From JAJFUV01 sp964384215 (GTDB lineage Bacteria > Acidobacteriota > Terriglobia > Bryobacterales > Bryobacteraceae), in contig CAYLLB010000028.1 of the NCBI GenBank assembly GCA_964384215.1, positions 7,454 through 71,453 of the forward strand: 64,000 nt of DNA. Reading direction: 5' to 3'. Positions 7,939 to 16,255 of the stretch are shown here, one piece after another (positions within the stretch are counted from its first letter, which is position 1; every line of letters begins with the position of its first letter). The translations under genes and the position numbers were made by a program. The notes beneath the pieces were generated by a model that saw only the letters and a program-made list of their open reading frames with translations, was not told the DNA's origin and did not search any database.

Positions 7939-10047
7939 ATGGGCAGCTTGCCCGCCAACGGGCCGAGAGCGCAGGCCCGTTTCTTGGAGTTTTCGTTGCT
8001 GGGCCTCGTGGCCAGCGGCTATCTGGCCGTGGTGGGGTCCGGATTCCTCGACCTGCCGACGGTAGTCGTGGCCGGCGCCGCATTATTGCTGCGTGCGCTG
8101 CTGGTCGCCGGTCTTGTGCGCTTCCGTGTTTCCGGACGCGCCGTGACGGTGGCGACCGTCGCCTACATAGTCTTCTACCCCATCGATTATTTCTTTCTAT
8201 CGCGCGAATTTCTGGGCGCCACCGTTCACCTGGTTTTCTTCGTGGCCGCGATGAAGGTCCTCACGGCCGCCGGCCACCGCGACTACTTTTGGGTGAAGGT
8301 GATCGCTCTGCTCGAACTGCTGGCGGCAAGCGTGCTTTCACCGAACCTCAACTTCTTCCTCTTTCTGGCGGCCTTCCTGATCTTCGCCGTGGCAACCCTT
8401 TCGAGCAGTGAAGTGCAGCGCTCGGCGGAATCCGCCGGACGCGTGGCGCGAAGCGGCCAGCAAGCCCTTGCCTGGCGCCTGGCCGGAGTTTCGCTGGTCA
8501 TCTCGATGGGCGCCCTGGCGCTCACCGCCGGCATGTTCTTCTTGCTGCCGCGCACTGCACGGGCCGCATTCCGTCACCTGGTGCCGGACCGCTATCGCGT
8601 GCCGGGCTTTTCCAACCAGATCGTGCTGGGCGAAGCCGCGCAGTTCCCAAGTGCCCGCACTCCCATCATGCACGTGCGGTTCTTCACACCCGGCCGTTAC
8701 GACGGGCTCAAGTGGCGCGGCGAAGCGTTGCGCGAGTTCGACGGTAAGCGCTGGTACAATCCGCCTGGCGGCGACAGCGTGTTGCGGATGTCCCCTTCGC
8801 CGCTGCAACTGGTCAGCGACGACCAGCGACGTGTGCGCGGGCGACGGGCCTCCTATGAGGTGCACTTGCGGGCAACCGGTTCGGACGTCTTGTTTTTCGC
8901 TGGCGTTCCGGAATTTCTGGAAGTGCACCTGCCAATGGTCATCCGCACGGCTTCCGGCGGCTATCGCAGCGCCGAAGGCACATCGGAGGGGTTGCGTTAC
9001 GGCGTGTACGGCTACCTGGACGCCGGCGTGCCGAGCGATGGGTCGCCGCTCCCGGCCGGGGAACGCCAGCTTCACATCAAACTGCCGCAGCCCGATGCGC
9101 GCGTCATCGCGTTGACCCGGCGCATCACGGCCGGAGCGAGCACCGACAGGTCCCGAGCCCAGGCAATTGAAGATTACCTGCACGCCAACTACACATACAC
9201 CACCGAGATCGAAGACGCCCCGTCCGCCGATCCCATCGCACATTTCCTAATCGAAAGCCGCCGTGGCCACTGCGAGTATTTCGCCAGCGCCATGGCCGTC
9301 ATGTTGCGTTACCTGGGCATTCCGGCAAGGGTCGCCACCGGTTTTCAGAGCGGAGTATACAATCCGGTAAGCGGCTGGTACCTGATCCGCGCCTCGGACG
9401 CTCACAGTTGGGTGGAAGCTTGGCTGGAAGGACGCGGCTGGACTACTTTCGACCCGACGCCTCCCGATCCCTCCGCGCGGACGAACTCGCTGTGGGCCCG
9501 CACGCTGCTCTATCTGGATGCAGCCGAGACCTTCTGGCAGGACTGGGTGCTGAGCTACGATCTTGACCGCCAGCTTGTGCTAGCCACGCGAATGGAAGAA
9601 TCCGGCCGCCTGGTCGGATCCGGCTGGCCCACCCGCGCCGGCGCCCGCCTGCGCGCCTGGAGTGAAGCGGCTGTATCGTTGGGCCGGCGCTTCGGCCTGT
9701 TTGTACTCGCCGCTGCGGCGCTGGCGATCTTGCTTTACCGGGCAGGACCGGGCCTCTGGCGGCGTCTCAGAACCGAATGGCGCATCCGGAACCTGGACCG
9801 GGGCACGGCGCAGGCCTCGGACGCGACGCTGCTCTACCAACGCATGCTGCGCGTCCTGGACCGCCGCGGCATCGAGAAACCGGCGTCGGCGACGCCCACG
9901 GAATTCGCCCGCATGGTTGGTGGCAAGGAGCTATCGGAAGTGGTTGCGCGCATCACCGATGCGTATCACGACCTGCGTTTCGGCGGCCGGCCCGAGGCTG
10001 CACCGCGCCTGATTGCATTGCTCGATCAACTTGAACGCACACGTTGA
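7939..10047 (+). CDS. tgpA: TgpA-type membrane transglutaminase-like protein
   Basis: A 702-residue membrane protein. The N-terminal quarter has several transmembrane helices (for example 'FVAAMKVLTAAG', 'LNFFLFLAAFLIFAVATL', 'GVSLVISMGALALTAGMFFL'), the TgpA N-terminal domain. A periplasmic region then leads into a transglutaminase-like core with a complete catalytic triad: Cys445 in 'RRGHCEYFASAM', His489 in 'SDAHSWVEAW' and Asp505 in 'FDPTPP'. Near residue 595 a further helix ('GLFVLAAAALAILLY') precedes a cytoplasmic C-terminal domain like DUF4129. In other bacteria such genes usually sit beside MoxR and DUF58 genes; here those partners are absent. The natural substrate of the family is uncertain. 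Confidence 0.85.
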   Translation: MGSLPANGPRAQARFLEFSLLGLVASGYLAVVGSGFLDLPTVVVAGAALLLRALLVAGLVRFRVSGRAVTVATVAYIVFYPIDYFFLSREFLGATVHLVFFVAAMKVLTAAGHRDYFWVKVIALLELLAASVLSPNLNFFLFLAAFLIFAVATLSSSEVQRSAESAGRVARSGQQALAWRLAGVSLVISMGALALTAGMFFLLPRTARAAFRHLVPDRYRVPGFSNQIVLGEAAQFPSARTPIMHVRFFTPGRYDGLKWRGEALREFDGKRWYNPPGGDSVLRMSPSPLQLVSDDQRRVRGRRASYEVHLRATGSDVLFFAGVPEFLEVHLPMVIRTASGGYRSAEGTSEGLRYGVYGYLDAGVPSDGSPLPAGERQLHIKLPQPDARVIALTRRITAGASTDRSRAQAIEDYLHANYTYTTEIEDAPSADPIAHFLIESRRGHCEYFASAMAVMLRYLGIPARVATGFQSGVYNPVSGWYLIRASDAHSWVEAWLEGRGWTTFDPTPPDPSARTNSLWARTLLYLDAAETFWQDWVLSYDLDRQLVLATRMEESGRLVGSGWPTRAGARLRAWSEAAVSLGRRFGLFVLAAAALAILLYRAGPGLWRRLRTEWRIRNLDRGTAQASDATLLYQRMLRVLDRRGIEKPASATPTEFARMVGGKELSEVVARITDAYHDLRFGGRPEAAPRLIALLDQLERTR

Positions 10048-10058
10048 AGAATGTAGTC

Positions 10059-10087
10059 TTGACGCCGTGCGGTTCCGGGCTTTAAAT
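10059..10087 (+). promoter_or_regulatory. Sigma-70-type promoter of the 72-aa gene
   Basis: TTGACG at 10059-10064, a 17-base spacer and TTAAAT at 10082-10087 (TAAATA one base on also fits). It begins 11 bases after the tgpA stop codon and gives a leader of about 30 bases with a good ribosome binding site. Confidence 0.55.
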
Positions 10088-10124
10088 ATAGTCAGCGACG
10101 CACTCGCACGAAGGGAGACGAGCC

Positions 10125-10343
10125 ATGGATGAGGCTTCCGTAGAGCGTCTGAACCTGGGTGGCGAACAGCTGGCGATATTGGCCGAGCTGCTGGAATCCG
10201 AACGTACACGACTGCTGGTGGAAATCCGCCATACGGATCACAGAAGCTATCGTGACCAACTGCGCTCCAGACTCAATGTCGTGGAGCAGTTGCTGGACCG
10301 GGTCTTTAGAAGTCGTTCGGAATCGACCGAAGCTGCTGCATAG
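10125..10343 (+). CDS. Hypothetical 72-aa helical protein
   Basis: A small, charged, probably all-helical cytoplasmic protein ('EQLAILAELLESERTRLLVE', 'LRSRLNVVEQLLDRVF') with no membrane segment or cysteines. A GGGAG ribosome binding site eight bases before the ATG and its own promoter (10059-10087) support it as a real gene. Its 3' end overlaps the 3' end of flxA on the other strand by 38 bases, so the two transcripts could pair tail to tail. The function is unknown; the heptad-like leucines suggest self-association. Confidence 0.65.
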   Translation: MDEASVERLNLGGEQLAILAELLESERTRLLVEIRHTDHRSYRDQLRSRLNVVEQLLDRVFRSRSESTEAAA

Positions 10344-11142
10344 TGAACACGGGACCGTCCGTGCAGACGTAGACGTGGCCCGCGTTGCAGCGGCCGCACT
10401 TGCCGACGCCGCACTTCATGCGGTTCTCAAGACTCGTGTAGATGTCTTCGTCGCGCAGGCCAATCCGATCAAGCACCGGCATTGTGTACTTGATCATGAT
10501 CGGCGGGCCGATCACCAGGGCCACGGAGTTGGCGGCCGAAATCTGCGATCGCTCCACAATGTGCGGGATGAGTCCCACCTCGCCCTTCCAGTCCGGAGTT
10601 TCGCCACCTGGGTCGACCGTGCGGATTACCCGCACGCGCGCGTGCCTGCTCCACTCGTCGAGTTCGCTGGCGAAGGTGAGGTCCGCCACCTTGCGCGCGC
10701 CGTAGACGATAGTCACGTTGCCGTATTTCTCGCGGTTCTCGAGCACGTACCAGACAGCGCAGCGTATGGGTGGCATGGCGATGCCCCCGCCGATGAAGAT
10801 GAGATTCTTGCCTTCCCATGCCTCCACCGGATAACCGTTGCCGTACGGGCCGCGGAAGCCGATGGTGTCGCCGCGTTCCAAACGCCATAGCGCTTCGGTT
10901 ACGCGGCCCGTGCGCCGGAAGCAGAACTCGATGTAATCCTTCCAATTCGAGCTCGAGCAGATGTTGAACGTGGACTCGCCGGCGCCGAATACGGAGAAGA
11001 TACCAAACTGGCCGACGCGGAACGAAAACGCGCGCGCTCGCGCCGGATCGCGAAAGCGCACGCGCACGCTCTTGACGTCCGGCGTCTGCCGCTGTACTTG
11101 GATGATCTCCATCAGGTCCGGCTTATAGAGGTTGTTACACAT
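10306..11142 (-). CDS. flxA: FlxA-type FAD/NAD(H)-binding oxidoreductase subunit
   Basis: A 278-residue flavoprotein of the ferredoxin-NADP reductase fold, the NADH-oxidising entry of the Flx-Hdr complex. The FAD-binding barrel comes first ('FSFRVGQFGIFSVFGAGES'), then the nucleotide-binding half with 'GPYGNGYPVE', 'LIFIGGGIAMPPIRC' and 'VTIVYGARKVADLTFASELD'. The C-terminus has a [2Fe-2S] cluster motif ('MKCGVGKCGRC' ... 'VCTDGP'). Related proteins are hydrogenase/sulfhydrogenase gamma subunits and anaerobic sulfite reductase B; no siroheme reductase gene is nearby, so the Hdr context decides the call. It is the last gene of the marR-hdr-flx unit and overlaps flxB by eight bases. Confidence 0.82.
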   Translation of the reverse strand: MCNNLYKPDLMEIIQVQRQTPDVKSVRVRFRDPARARAFSFRVGQFGIFSVFGAGESTFNICSSSNWKDYIEFCFRRTGRVTEALWRLERGDTIGFRGPYGNGYPVEAWEGKNLIFIGGGIAMPPIRCAVWYVLENREKYGNVTIVYGARKVADLTFASELDEWSRHARVRVIRTVDPGGETPDWKGEVGLIPHIVERSQISAANSVALVIGPPIMIKYTMPVLDRIGLRDEDIYTSLENRMKCGVGKCGRCNAGHVYVCTDGPVFTMQQLRSIPNDF

Positions 11143-12145
11143 GTTGCTGCCTCACCCGCGCGTCGATCTTCTCAAGCAGGCGCAGGACTCCCAGGCCCGC
11201 CGGGCAGTTGCGCGCGCAGTTTCCACAGCCGGTGCACAGCAGGGCGCCGAAGCGCTCCGGATAGATCGAGAACTTGTGGTAGATCCGTTGCCGCTGGCGC
11301 TGGGACTGAGTCGCCCGCGGGTTGTGTCCCGAGGCGTGCTGCGTGAACATTTGGAACTGGCAACTATCCCAGTTCCGCACACGTTCGCCGCCCGCCGCGT
11401 TGCCTTCGTCCACCATGTCGAAACAGTGACAGACCGGACAGGTGTAGGTGCAAACGCCGCAACCCAGACACCCGACCGATTCCTCGCCCCACAGCGGATT
11501 ATCGAAGCCGTTTGCCAGGAACTGCCGGATGGCGCCGGCATCGAACTTGCGCGGGGGACCTTCGAGCGCAGGCGCCTCGCGCGTGCCCGGCTCGGTGCGG
11601 CCTTCAAACAGCTTCCGGCCCTTGTCTGTCAGCACGCGCACTTCGAACTCAGAATCGCCCAAATCGACGAGCAGCGCATCGGCGCCCGCTTCCGACGATG
11701 GCCCGAGCCCCACGGAGGTGCAGAAGCAGGCTTCGTCGTGGGAGTTGCAGGCGAGGGCAATCACCGTGGTGCGTTGGCGCGCCTCGTCGAAACCAGCGTC
11801 CTTGCGGTCGCAATTGAAGATGTGATCGAGAACGGGCAGCGACGCCGCATCGCATGGCCGCGCGGCCACGATGATCTGTTCGCGCGTGTCGTCGGCTGAG
11901 TCGACCAACTCCACTTGCTTCCCGTTGAGCCGGTAGCGGAACAGCGCCTGATGGCGCGGGAAGAGGAATTGCTTGATCGAATTCGCGGGACGCTCGCGCG
12001 ATTCGAGTATGGCCTCGCCGCTCGACTTCAAGCGCTGATACAGGACCCGGCCGCTGACTTCGACCGGAGCCGCCACCAATTTGCCCGACGCCAGCCAGCC
12101 ATCGATCAGCGTGCGGAGTCCGGATTCGTGGATAATCGCGCTCAT
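11135..12145 (-). CDS. flxB: FlxB-type 4Fe-4S dicluster protein (hydrogenase beta-like)
   Basis: A 336-residue iron-sulfur protein similar to sulfhydrogenase beta and anaerobic sulfite reductase A subunits. The middle has a cysteine set 'CNSHDEACFC', and the C-terminal third has two [4Fe-4S] motifs: 'CLGCGVCTYTCPVCHC' and 'CTGCGNCARNCPAG'. It would carry electrons between the NADH-oxidising flavin subunit and the FlxD/HdrA core. The ATG at 12145 was chosen because it forms an ATGA overlap with flxC; a longer frame runs further upstream but inside flxC. The subunit letter is assigned by resemblance and gene order, not by experiment. Confidence 0.78.
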   Translation of the reverse strand: MSAIIHESGLRTLIDGWLASGKLVAAPVEVSGRVLYQRLKSSGEAILESRERPANSIKQFLFPRHQALFRYRLNGKQVELVDSADDTREQIIVAARPCDAASLPVLDHIFNCDRKDAGFDEARQRTTVIALACNSHDEACFCTSVGLGPSSEAGADALLVDLGDSEFEVRVLTDKGRKLFEGRTEPGTREAPALEGPPRKFDAGAIRQFLANGFDNPLWGEESVGCLGCGVCTYTCPVCHCFDMVDEGNAAGGERVRNWDSCQFQMFTQHASGHNPRATQSQRQRQRIYHKFSIYPERFGALLCTGCGNCARNCPAGLGVLRLLEKIDARVRQQHV

Positions 12146-12975
12146 CGGATGAAGGTCTCCTTGTCGGTTGCCTTCCACGATCCGAATACCGGTTCGGCGT
12201 CCGGGTCCATTCCAGGCTGGTAGCCGAAGCTTTCTTCGGTCTGTTCGGCCAGCGCGCGGTTCAGCAAGGCGAGTGGAATCCCCGCCGGGCATGCCCGCGT
12301 GCATTCTCCGCATTCCACGCAGCGCGCTGCCAGGTGGAAAGCCCGCGCGATGTGCCAGGCGAAATTTCCCGTGAGCGACGCCGAAGTCAGGATCTCCTGC
12401 GGGCGGTTCTTATCCGCGATGCAGCGTTCGCAATAGCACAGCGGGCATACCTGGCGGCAGGCGTAGCACTTCACGCAGCGCGCGAACTCACCCTTCCAGA
12501 AATCCCAACGTTCGGCCGGGGTCTTGGCCATCAGATCTTCGAGCGTGACGGGCCCCGTGCCTGCCTTCGGCTCAGCGTCGCTGGGCGTTCCAATTACTTC
12601 GTCGGCAAATCGCGGCGTGCGCACCTTGCAGCCCGCGCATTTCGGTGCGCCTACACCGTCGCAGGCCATGCCGATGACGTGGAGCGAGGCCCGGTCCACC
12701 TGGGATTCCTTGGTGAGCACCACGAGCGCCTTCTCATCGCAACCCTTCACGATCACGGCCGCGTTGCCCAGCGCTTTCACTTCCTTGCGCTTGAGATACG
12801 CCGTAAGGTTCGGCAGGCAGTGAGGCCCCCACGTGAGCTGATCGACATCCTCGCTCTTCCTGATGAACAGCGGGCGCGCGGGCTTGCCGGGGAGGGAGTC
12901 GCCGTAGCCGATGATCACCTGCACGGAACCCTCGTCCAGCAGACGGCGGCAGGTTTCTCGCAATTGTTCAATCAT
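12142..12975 (-). CDS. flxC: FlxC-type 4Fe-4S protein
   Basis: A 277-residue cytoplasmic iron-sulfur protein, probably an electron-transfer subunit of the Flx module. From about residue 105 it has 'CDGVGAPKCAGC', then a cysteine-dense 'CVKCYACRQVCPLCYCERC' near residue 175 and 'CVECGECTRACPAG' near residue 225, giving sites for two or more [4Fe-4S] clusters. The N-terminal part ('VQVIIGYGDSLPGKPARPLF', 'KALGNAAVIVKGCDEKALVV') resembles the beta-subunit domain of coenzyme-F420 hydrogenase-like proteins. The ATG at 12975 forms an ATGA overlap with flxD. It is fully embedded in the hdr-flx run. Confidence 0.75.
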   Translation of the reverse strand: MIEQLRETCRRLLDEGSVQVIIGYGDSLPGKPARPLFIRKSEDVDQLTWGPHCLPNLTAYLKRKEVKALGNAAVIVKGCDEKALVVLTKESQVDRASLHVIGMACDGVGAPKCAGCKVRTPRFADEVIGTPSDAEPKAGTGPVTLEDLMAKTPAERWDFWKGEFARCVKCYACRQVCPLCYCERCIADKNRPQEILTSASLTGNFAWHIARAFHLAARCVECGECTRACPAGIPLALLNRALAEQTEESFGYQPGMDPDAEPVFGSWKATDKETFIR

Positions 12976-13406
12976 CCAGCCACCTCGTGCAGTTCGCGGT
13001 ACGCCTTGTAAGGACCCAGCGCCCGGGTCTTCTCGGTGATATCGGTGATCACCTTCTGCCACTTCTTTCCTTCGGCGGCGGAGATCCAGGTAAAATTGAT
13101 GCGGTCCATCTCGATGCCGAGCGTGTCCAGCAAGCGGCGGAACAGAATCCAGCGCCGCCGGGCGTGGTAGTTGCCCGCCGTGTAGTGGCAGTCGGCCGGA
13201 TGGCAGCCTGAGATCAGCACCGAGTCGGCGCCCATCTCGAAGGCCTTCACAATGAGATTGAAATCGATCCGTCCCGTGCACGGCAGCCGGATGATGCGCA
13301 CGTTCGACGGATACTCCAGCCGGTTGGTCCCCGCCAGGTCCGCGCCCAGGTAGGTACACCAGTTGCAGACGTAGGCGACGATCTTCGGCTCGAAAGGTTC
13401 GCTCAT
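12972..13406 (-). CDS. flxD: FlxD / MvhD-type iron-sulfur subunit
   Basis: A 144-residue protein of the MvhD/FlpD family, the [2Fe-2S] adaptor that passes electrons from an upstream oxidoreductase to HdrA. Its family pattern is clear: 'YVCNWCTYLGADLAG', 'VRIIRLPCTGRIDF', 'FEMGADSVLISGCHPADCHY' and 'GNYHARRR'. These give a conserved cysteine set for the cluster. The ATG at 13406 overlaps the hdrA stop by four bases, matching the tight physical link between HdrA and MvhD-type subunits. In methanogens its donor is a [NiFe]-hydrogenase; here the donors encoded next door are the NADH-linked FlxABC proteins. Confidence 0.88.
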   Translation of the reverse strand: MSEPFEPKIVAYVCNWCTYLGADLAGTNRLEYPSNVRIIRLPCTGRIDFNLIVKAFEMGADSVLISGCHPADCHYTAGNYHARRRWILFRRLLDTLGIEMDRINFTWISAAEGKKWQKVITDITEKTRALGPYKAYRELHEVAG

Positions 13407-15406
13407 ACGAGCGCCTCCACTTCGGCGTAAACCTGCTGCTCGCTGAAGCCGGACAAGTCCACGCTCTTTGACGGGCAGACAGCCACGCATGTGCCGCAGC
13501 CCATGCATAGGCCCGGATTGACGCGGGCGGTGCGCTTCAGCAGCGCGCCGTTGCGCGAGCGCACCTCGGCTTTGTCGATGGCGTGGTAGGGGCACGTGCG
13601 AACACATGTAAAGCAGGCCGCGCAGACCTTCTCGTCCACGCGCGCAATCTCGGGCGACCGGGTCATCTCCTTGTGCCCGAACATGACCAGCACCTTGCTC
13701 GCCGCAGCCGAGGCTTGCGCTACCGATTCCGGAATGTCCTTGGGCCCCTGGCAGGCGCCGCAGATGAATACTCCGGCCGCTGCCGTCTCCACCGGTCTCA
13801 GCTTGGGATGCGATTCGAGCAGAAAACCGTACTCGTCGTAGCCCACGTTCATCTTGCGGGCTAATTCCTTTGCGCCCTGCGCCGGCAGAATTGCCGCCGC
13901 GAGCACTACAAGGTCCGCTTCGATCGAAACCGGCACACCGGCCAAGGTGTCCGCGCCGCGCACGATCAGCTTGCCGTTCTCTTCGGTGATCTTCGAAACC
14001 CGGCCGCGGTAATAGCGCGCCCCGTCCTGCTCGATGGCGCGGCGCACGAACTCCTCGTAGTTCTTGCCGCCCGCCCGGATGTCCATGTAGAAGACGTGCG
14101 CCTGGCCGTCGGGCACCTTGTGCTTGTACAGCATGGCGTGCTTGGCCGTGTACATGCAGCAGATCTTCGAGCAGTAGGGCAGTCCCTTGGCGTCGTCGCG
14201 TGAGCCCACGCAGCTGAGGAAGACCACGTTCTTCGGTTCGCGCCCGTCCGAGGGCCGCAGAAGGCGCCCGCTGGTGGGGCCCGAAGCGGAAATCAGCCGT
14301 TCGAATTGCAGCGAATCGATCACGTCCTTGTATTCGCCATAGCCGTATTCGCCATAGCCCGACATACGGCCGTTATCCTGCTGCCTGCCGATGCTGTACA
14401 GCTTGTAGCCGGTGGCGATCACGATGGCGCCCACCTGCTCGGTGACCAGCTTGTCTTCGTCGTTGAAGTTGATGGCGCCGGCCTGGCACTTCTTCTCGCA
14501 CAGCCCGCAACCTTTGCCCTTCTTCAGGCGCGTGCAGTTGTTGCGGTCGATCACCGGCCGCGCCGGGACCGCTTGGGGGAAGGGAATGTAAATGGCGCTG
14601 CGGTTTCCCAGCCCGTAGTCGAACTCGCTGGGATTCTTTTTCATGGGGCAGTTGTTCCAGCAATCGCCGCAGCCGGTGCACTTGCTGATGTCGACGTAGC
14701 GCGCCTTCCGGCGCACAGTGACCGAGAAATTCCCTACGAAGCCGTTGACTTCCTCCACCTCGGAATAGGTGTACAGGCGGATGCGCGGATGCTGGCCGAC
14801 TTCCACCATGCGCGGCGTCAGAATGCACTGGGAGCAGTCCAGCGTGGGAAAGGTCTCCGACAGGCCGGCCATCTTGCCGCCGATTGAAGGTTCACGCTCA
14901 ACGAGCACAACCTCGTAGCCGGCTTCGGCGACGTCGAGCGCGGCCTGGATGCCCGCCACGCCGCCGCCCACAACCAGCACGCGCTTGGTGACCGGAACGC
15001 GGATCGGTTCGAGCGGCTCGTTCCAATTGACCTTCGCCGCGGCAATGCGGATCAGGTCGATGGCTTTTGCCGTGGCCGCGGCCCGGTCGTGGTGCACCCA
15101 CGAGCACTGCTCGCGGATGTTCGCCATTTCCACTTTGTAAGGATTAACGCCGGCCGCCTCCGCCGTCTTGCGGAAAGTCCGCAGGTGCATGTGCGGGGAG
15201 CAGGAGGCCACGATCACGGCGTCCAGTTTCTCGCTCGCGATCTTCTCGCGCAGCAGCGCCTGGCCGGGGTCCGAGCACATGTACTTGGTGTGAACCGAGC
15301 AATGCACGCCGGGCAGTTTCGCGACCTCCGCCGCCACGCGCTCAACATCCACGTTGCGCGCGATGTTCTCACCGCACCAACACGTAAAGACGCCGATTCG
15401 CGACAT
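13403..15406 (-). CDS. hdrA: Heterodisulfide reductase subunit A (flavin-bifurcating core)
   Basis: A 667-residue HdrA. The N-terminus carries 'GVFTCWCGENIARNVDVE'; the FAD-binding core shows 'VVGGGVAGIQAALDVAEAGY' and 'EREPSIGGKMAGLSETFPTL'. Iron-sulfur sites follow: 'CTGCGDCWNNCP', 'CTRLKKGKGCGLCEKKC', and two C-terminal ferredoxin motifs 'CAACFTCVRTCP' and 'CMGCGTCVAVCP'. In the HdrABC family the HdrA flavin splits electron pairs between ferredoxin and a disulfide or similar high-potential acceptor. Length agrees with the single-HdrA form. It lies between hdrB (six-base gap) and flxD (four-base overlap). Confidence 0.93.
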   Translation of the reverse strand: MSRIGVFTCWCGENIARNVDVERVAAEVAKLPGVHCSVHTKYMCSDPGQALLREKIASEKLDAVIVASCSPHMHLRTFRKTAEAAGVNPYKVEMANIREQCSWVHHDRAAATAKAIDLIRIAAAKVNWNEPLEPIRVPVTKRVLVVGGGVAGIQAALDVAEAGYEVVLVEREPSIGGKMAGLSETFPTLDCSQCILTPRMVEVGQHPRIRLYTYSEVEEVNGFVGNFSVTVRRKARYVDISKCTGCGDCWNNCPMKKNPSEFDYGLGNRSAIYIPFPQAVPARPVIDRNNCTRLKKGKGCGLCEKKCQAGAINFNDEDKLVTEQVGAIVIATGYKLYSIGRQQDNGRMSGYGEYGYGEYKDVIDSLQFERLISASGPTSGRLLRPSDGREPKNVVFLSCVGSRDDAKGLPYCSKICCMYTAKHAMLYKHKVPDGQAHVFYMDIRAGGKNYEEFVRRAIEQDGARYYRGRVSKITEENGKLIVRGADTLAGVPVSIEADLVVLAAAILPAQGAKELARKMNVGYDEYGFLLESHPKLRPVETAAAGVFICGACQGPKDIPESVAQASAAASKVLVMFGHKEMTRSPEIARVDEKVCAACFTCVRTCPYHAIDKAEVRSRNGALLKRTARVNPGLCMGCGTCVAVCPSKSVDLSGFSEQQVYAEVEALV

Positions 15407-15412
15407 GATCCG

Positions 15413-16255
15413 TCAGCCTCTGTAAACGAAATGCCGGTCCACGCCCAACTCGTGGTCCGACAGCCCCAACGCCTTGCCGACCAGATCTGACAGGTAATAG
15501 ATCATCATGTCGTGCTTCACCGAGTAGCGGCGTATGATGTCCTCCTGCTTCATGTCCAGGTTCACATGGCACATGGGGCAGGCCACCACCACGCAGTTGG
15601 CTCCGTGCGCGACGGCGTTCTTCAGGATCTTGTGCGACAACTCGAGCACCGTGTCCTCGTTGGCCATGGTGAGACCCGCGCCGCAGCACTCGGTTTTGTA
15701 ATTCCAATCCACGGTGGAAGCGCCTAGCGCTTCGACCAACGTCTCCATCGAGCTGGGGCGCTCGCAGTCGTCGAACCGCAGCGCTTCGGGCGGCCGCGTC
15801 AGCAGGCAGCCGTAGTAGCAGGCGGCCTTGATCCCCTCCAGCGGCTTCTTGACCAGGCTCTTGAGCCTTTCCGTACCGATCCTCTGGAACACTTGGATCA
15901 GGTTGAGCACGTCGGTGGTCCCCTCGATGGGGAGTTCGATCACCTGGCTCAGTTTCTGGCGCGCGTCGGCGTCGCCACGCACGATTTGCTCCGTCTTAAT
16001 CAATTCCATCGAGCACATCGGGCAGGGCGCCAACAGTTCCTTGTAACCGTCGCGCTCGGCCAGGGCCAAGTTGCGGGCAGGCAGCGCCTGAGAGAGTTGG
16101 TGGTTGATGCAGTGGGCCGCCGTGGCCCCGCAGCAGATCCAGTCGTTCAGCTCGCGAAGCCGGACGTCGAGCAGATCGAGACACGCGCGCACAGACTGTT
16201 CGTAGTCACTCGAAGAACCGTGCAATGCGCAGCCGGGATAGTATCCGAACTCCAT
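15413..16255 (-). CDS. hdrB: Heterodisulfide reductase subunit B (CCG-domain catalytic subunit)
   Basis: A 280-residue HdrB with two CCG domains, which in the family bind a pair of non-cubane [4Fe-4S] clusters that reduce the disulfide. Domain 1: 'YYPGCALHGSS', 'NDWICCGATAAHC', 'LAPCPMCSMEL'. Domain 2: 'ACYYGCLLTRP', 'TECCGAGLTMAN', 'VACPMCHVNLDMKQ'. All expected cysteines are present, so it should be catalytically competent. In methanogens the substrate is CoM-S-S-CoB; in Flx-Hdr bacteria it is thought to be a protein such as DsrC. No dsrC is in this window, so the electron acceptor is unknown. It overlaps the hdrC stop by one base. Confidence 0.93.
   Translation of the reverse strand: MEFGYYPGCALHGSSSDYEQSVRACLDLLDVRLRELNDWICCGATAAHCINHQLSQALPARNLALAERDGYKELLAPCPMCSMELIKTEQIVRGDADARQKLSQVIELPIEGTTDVLNLIQVFQRIGTERLKSLVKKPLEGIKAACYYGCLLTRPPEALRFDDCERPSSMETLVEALGASTVDWNYKTECCGAGLTMANEDTVLELSHKILKNAVAHGANCVVVACPMCHVNLDMKQEDIIRRYSVKHDMMIYYLSDLVGKALGLSDHELGVDRHFVYRG

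Noticed and set aside
10306..12145. Reading flxA/flxB as anaerobic sulfite reductase AsrB/AsrA
   Set aside because: No AsrC siroheme subunit is present, and the genes are embedded in an hdrABC/mvhD-type run.
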